Positions 5,453-7,552 of a DNA stretch of 7,552 nt are shown here, piece after piece; positions within the stretch are counted from its first letter, which is position 1; every line of letters begins with the position of its first letter. The DNA comes from Chloroflexota bacterium (GTDB lineage: Bacteria; Chloroflexota; Anaerolineae; Anaerolineales; Villigracilaceae). The notes under the pieces were generated by a model. That model made no database searches, was not told the DNA's origin, and worked only from the letters and a program-made list of their open reading frames with translations. A program made the position numbers and the translations under genes. The stretch covers positions 1 through 7,552 of the forward strand of contig JAKANW010000126.1 of the NCBI GenBank assembly GCA_021823555.1, written 5' to 3'.

Positions 5453-6499
5453 CTACCCTTTGAGAAATGCTTCCAACGCATCCTTGCTGATGCGATAAGC
5501 GCTGCCGAGTTTCTTGGCCTTGAGATCCCCTGATTGGATGGCGGCAATCACGTCTTCTTCAGAAACCCGCAGGATTGCGGCTGCTTCCGAGGGGGTCATC
5601 ACATCCGGTATGGTCGCTGGTTTGGATGCGCCATTGTTTGCCTGCTGCTGCTGCATCGCACCCGAGGTGGCCTGCTGCATCAAGTTGCCGATGCCCATCC
5701 CGGCGCCGATCCCGGCCGTCAGGCCCGCGCCGCCGCTGGGATTCTGGGCCGCGTCGCGCATGGCATCCGCCGCCTGCAACTGGGTATAGGTGGCCATGTC
5801 GAGCATACCCATATCGCGCAGTTCCTGAGCCGACTTATCGGAAGGCTTCAGGTTGCCGACATAGAAGGTTTTGAGAGTCAAGCCAATGGCTTCGAAGTCG
5901 TCCTGCGCCTTGGCGCGCACCCCTGCACCAAGTTCCTCGGTCAGGCCGATCATTTCCGGGACGCTGTGCTTGGCGCCGGTCTCACCCAGGATATCCTGTA
6001 ATTTGGAGAGCAGCATGGTGCGCAGTCGCTCTTCAATATCGTTGGTGCGGAACGCGCCTTGAGTGCCAACGATCTGCGTCACGAACTGCTGCGGGTCCTT
6101 CACCTGGAAGGAATACGTGCCAAAACCTTGCAGCAACGCCACCCCAAGTCCCATGCCGGGGTTGCGGACGATGATCGGCTGCGGCGTGCCCCACTTCCTG
6201 TTGGCAAATTCCTTCATCGAGACGAAGTACACTTCCGCCGGGAAGGGTGTGCGGTCATTGAATGCTTTGCCGATGAAATCTATCAACAATGGGACGTTGG
6301 CGGTCGCGATCGTATGACGCCCGGCCCTGAACACATCCAGCGCGTTCCCGTCGCGGAAGAACACCGCTGCCTGCGCCTCGCGCACGATGACTTGTGAACC
6401 GATCCGAAAATCGCCGATCGAGCTGTCATCCGGAAAGCGATGGACGATCTCCTCTGCCATCTCATTCGGATATTCGACTACGTCAAAAATTCTAGCCAT
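5453..6499 (-). CDS. SPFH-domain protein (YdjI/virion-core-like) with C-terminal excisionase-type HTH
   Basis: A 348-residue protein starting at ATG 6499, with AAGGAGA (complement at 6507-6513) upstream. Residues about 1-245 match the cytosolic SPFH family of Bacillus YdjI: MARIFDVVEYPNEMAEEIVHRFPD opening, GSQVIVREAQAAVFFRDGNALDVF (34-57), AGRHTIATANVPLL (59-72), TPFPAEVYFVSMKEFANRKWGTPQPI (84-109), GFGTYSFQVKDPQQFV (125-140) and a long helical part to about 250. A flexible linker (252-297) is rich in Gly, Met, Gln and Ala (SGGAGLTAGIGAGMGIGN, then MQQQQANN). Residues 299-348 form a MerR/excisionase-like winged helix: DVMTPSEAAAILRVSEEDV, then IQSGDLKAKKLGSAYRISKDALEAFL. Many YdjI relatives end in a zinc ribbon instead; no cysteine pairs are present. 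There is no signal peptide or membrane helix. SPFH proteins form oligomeric membrane-associated scaffolds; YdjI-type proteins have been linked to envelope-stress responses. In this HTH type the domain may bind DNA or serve as a protein-binding module. It is transcribed alone from its own promoter. Confidence 0.85.
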   Translation of the reverse strand: MARIFDVVEYPNEMAEEIVHRFPDDSSIGDFRIGSQVIVREAQAAVFFRDGNALDVFRAGRHTIATANVPLLIDFIGKAFNDRTPFPAEVYFVSMKEFANRKWGTPQPIIVRNPGMGLGVALLQGFGTYSFQVKDPQQFVTQIVGTQGAFRTNDIEERLRTMLLSKLQDILGETGAKHSVPEMIGLTEELGAGVRAKAQDDFEAIGLTLKTFYVGNLKPSDKSAQELRDMGMLDMATYTQLQAADAMRDAAQNPSGGAGLTAGIGAGMGIGNLMQQATSGAMQQQQANNGASKPATIPDVMTPSEAAAILRVSEEDVIAAIQSGDLKAKKLGSAYRISKDALEAFLKG

Positions 6500-6544
6500 G
6501 TGACTCTCTCCTTAATATTAGACATCATCTGTAATGACGACCTG

Positions 6545-6573
6545 ATTATAGCCGATGCGCGGGTGCGCTTCAA
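6545..6573 (-). promoter_or_regulatory. Strong sigma-70-type promoter for the SPFH gene
   Basis: On the minus strand TTGAAG (complement at 6568-6573) is followed after exactly 17 bases by a perfect TATAAT (complement at 6545-6550). The predicted start near 6538 leaves a leader of about 40 bases before the ATG at 6499. A second perfect TATAAT (complement at 6575-6580) lies exactly 30 bases upstream. A TTGACA (complement at 6588-6593) is too close to that second box, at 7 bases, to serve it as a -35. Confidence 0.75.
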
Positions 6574-6680
6574 GATTATAGCTGCCTTGTCAAACACTAG
6601 GATTAATTGTAAGCGCAACCTTTCGATTCTGGTATACGCAGGCGCCCCCCGAAAGTTGCATTCAATCTTCCGCCAACGTG

Positions 6681-6712
6681 TTGGAACGTAGATGTCGTTG
6701 ATGGCGTTCCAA
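6681..6712. repeat. Inverted repeat in the XdhC-SPFH intergenic region
   Basis: TTGGAACG (6681-6688) and CGTTCCAA (6705-6712) are perfect 8-bp arms around 16 bases. A smaller CCAAC/GTTGG pair (6673-6684) overlaps the left arm. The element begins 15 bases after the XdhC stop on the minus strand. No U-tract follows, so it is a poor intrinsic terminator. It could be an mRNA 3' hairpin or a protein-binding site. Nothing else is recognised between it and the SPFH promoter (about 6594-6670). Confidence 0.45.
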
Positions 6713-6726
6713 ATTTGCGAGGTCCC

Positions 6727-7518
6727 TCACCCTTTCATGGATTTGCCTGTGCCCCTGTTGCGCAGCATCATGATCTCGGCCATGATGCTGACAGCGATCT
6801 CCTCCGGCGTTTCGGCATTCAATTCCAGCCCCATCGGAGAGTGAACCTTTGCAATCTTCTCTTCCGCCACTCCCTTTTCCTTCAAGGCCTTGACGGTCGT
6901 CGCCCATCTCCTTTTTGACCCGATCACGCCGAGATATGCCGCGGGCGTATCGAGCAGACTCGGCAGGCCTTCCGCGTCCACGCTGGAACCGCGGCTGGTG
7001 ACCACCAAATAGGTTTGGCGCGTCACTTTGAGCGCCTCCACTAATTTGCCCATTTCGACGGGATAATACGCGTCGGCGTCTGGCACGGACTCGGGTGTGC
7101 AGAACTCCGCCCGGTCGTCGCTGACGGCCACGCGGAAACCCAGCCATTTGGCCAGGTGCGCCACGGCCTTGCCCACATGCCCCGCGCCGATGACGACCAG
7201 CATGGGAGCAGAAAGGATCGGTTCCACAAAGACCTCCACCTGACCGCCGCACACGCCGGGGTCGCCGCGTGAGGGGTCGGCCATGTTGTAATGCAACAAG
7301 TGCGCCTGGCCCTCGGCCAGCGCCATCCAGGCCTCGTCCATGACGCGGTGCTCCAAATCCCCGCCGCCGACCGTGCCGATGAAATGCCCATCCGGGTAGA
7401 CGAGCATCTTGCTGCCCACATGCCGCGGCGTGGAACCTTCGCTGCGCGTCACGGTGCACAGCGCGGCGGATTCGTTGTTTTTTTCCAATTCAGAGAGGGC
7501 TTGGTAGATAGATTTCAT
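6727..7518 (-). CDS. xdhC: XdhC/CoxI-family molybdenum cofactor maturation protein
   Basis: A 263-residue cytosolic protein with both halves of the family. The N-terminal XdhC_CoxI part has SEGSTPRHVGSKMLV (26-40), GTVGGGDLEHRV (48-59) and the conserved PGVCGGQVEVFVEP (87-100) with Cys90. The C-terminal Rossmann part has VVIGAGHVGKAVAHLAKWLGFRVAVSDDR (108-136), TSRG, AYLGVIGSKRR (194-204) and KVHSPMGLELNAETPEEIAVSIMAEI (224-249). XdhC of Rhodobacter binds molybdenum cofactor, holds it while its sulfido ligand is installed, and passes it to xanthine dehydrogenase; CoxI is proposed to act similarly for CO dehydrogenase-type enzymes. The ATG at 7518 overlaps the stop of the upstream frame as ATGA, with only a weak TGGGA ahead, so it is probably translated by coupling as part of a larger operon. 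The client hydroxylase is not in the window. The AOR here is not an expected client, because its bis-pterin site belongs to another enzyme family. Confidence 0.92.
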   Translation of the reverse strand: MKSIYQALSELEKNNESAALCTVTRSEGSTPRHVGSKMLVYPDGHFIGTVGGGDLEHRVMDEAWMALAEGQAHLLHYNMADPSRGDPGVCGGQVEVFVEPILSAPMLVVIGAGHVGKAVAHLAKWLGFRVAVSDDRAEFCTPESVPDADAYYPVEMGKLVEALKVTRQTYLVVTSRGSSVDAEGLPSLLDTPAAYLGVIGSKRRWATTVKALKEKGVAEEKIAKVHSPMGLELNAETPEEIAVSIMAEIMMLRNRGTGKSMKG

Positions 7519-7552
7519 TCCCAGAGCAGTTTTTTGACCATTTCTTTGGGCA
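7515..7552 (-). CDS. C-terminal end of an unidentified upstream gene
   Basis: The minus strand contains an open frame from the right edge reading PKEMVKKLLWE and then a TGA (complement at 7515-7517) whose first two bases are the last two of the xdhC ATG. The ATGA overlap, the same strand and the weak ribosome-binding site of xdhC all point to a real co-translated gene. Twelve codons or fewer are visible, so no family can be named. Mo-hydroxylase accessory genes are frequent in this position in cox/xdh clusters, but that is only a contextual guess. Confidence 0.5.
   Translation of the reverse strand, partial: PKEMVKKLLWE

Noticed and set aside
5272..5547. Minus-strand 91-codon open frame across the convergent intergenic
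   Set aside because: It spans the terminator hairpin and REP-like block and overlaps the SPFH C-terminus in another frame, with no ribosome-binding site that stands out.
6581..6593. TTGACA with the nearby TATAAT as a minus-strand promoter
   Set aside because: Only 7 bases separate TTGACA (complement 6588-6593) from the distal TATAAT, far short of the 16-18 needed.
6440..6691. Plus-strand 83-codon open frame over the SPFH promoter
   Set aside because: It is antisense to the SPFH start and promoter, with no recognisable domain or suitable start context.
6662..7459. Minus-strand open frame of 265 codons overlapping xdhC
   Set aside because: It is another frame of the same strand over the convincing XdhC protein, Arg/Gly/His-rich and without motifs.

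Overview
The window looks like chromosomal DNA from an anaerobic or facultatively anaerobic bacterium. The AOR-family tungsten/molybdenum oxidoreductase, its coupling to an SCP2-domain gene, the XdhC factor, the polar amino acid ABC system and the intergenic repeat style together resemble Chloroflexota (Anaerolineae-like) genomes. This placement is a judgement from gene style; there is no rRNA or other phylogenetic marker here. No transposase, phage gene, tRNA or CRISPR array is visible.

Layout: (1) Positions 1-1191, minus strand, hold a polar amino acid type ABC uptake locus: a lipoprotein solute-binding protein (286-1191), then an intrinsic hairpin (241-270), then the first 68 codons of a probable permease running off the left edge. 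(2) Positions 1204-1392 are a divergent promoter region. (3) Positions 1393-5275, plus strand, hold a compact three-gene operon: an SCP2 sterol-carrier-like protein, an aldehyde:ferredoxin oxidoreductase (AOR) family enzyme, and a bifunctional NAD(P)HX epimerase/dehydratase (NnrE-NnrD). Gaps are 6 and 13 bases. (4) Positions 5276-5452 are a convergent intergenic region with a degraded REP-like inverted-repeat block, a bidirectional terminator and a four-unit heptamer repeat. (5) Positions 5453-6499, minus strand, encode an SPFH-domain protein whose C-terminus is an excisionase-type helix-turn-helix; it has its own strong promoter. (6) Positions 6727-7518, minus strand, encode an XdhC/CoxI-family molybdenum-cofactor maturation protein, overlapping by ATGA the last codons of a gene that enters from the right edge.

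How the parts may work together: the central operon reads as an aldehyde-oxidising unit. The AOR would oxidise an aldehyde to a carboxylic acid using a W/Mo bis-pyranopterin and one Fe4S4 cluster. The SCP2 protein could bind or deliver a hydrophobic substrate, and NnrED would repair hydrated NAD(P)H. The substrate link is inference. XdhC handles molybdenum cofactor for xanthine dehydrogenase/CO dehydrogenase-type hydroxylases and probably serves genes outside the right edge. The points most worth a second look are the SCP2-AOR junction (same frame, separated by one UGA, no Shine-Dalgarno for AOR), the SPFH-HTH fusion, and departures from family consensus in the binding protein and the AOR.
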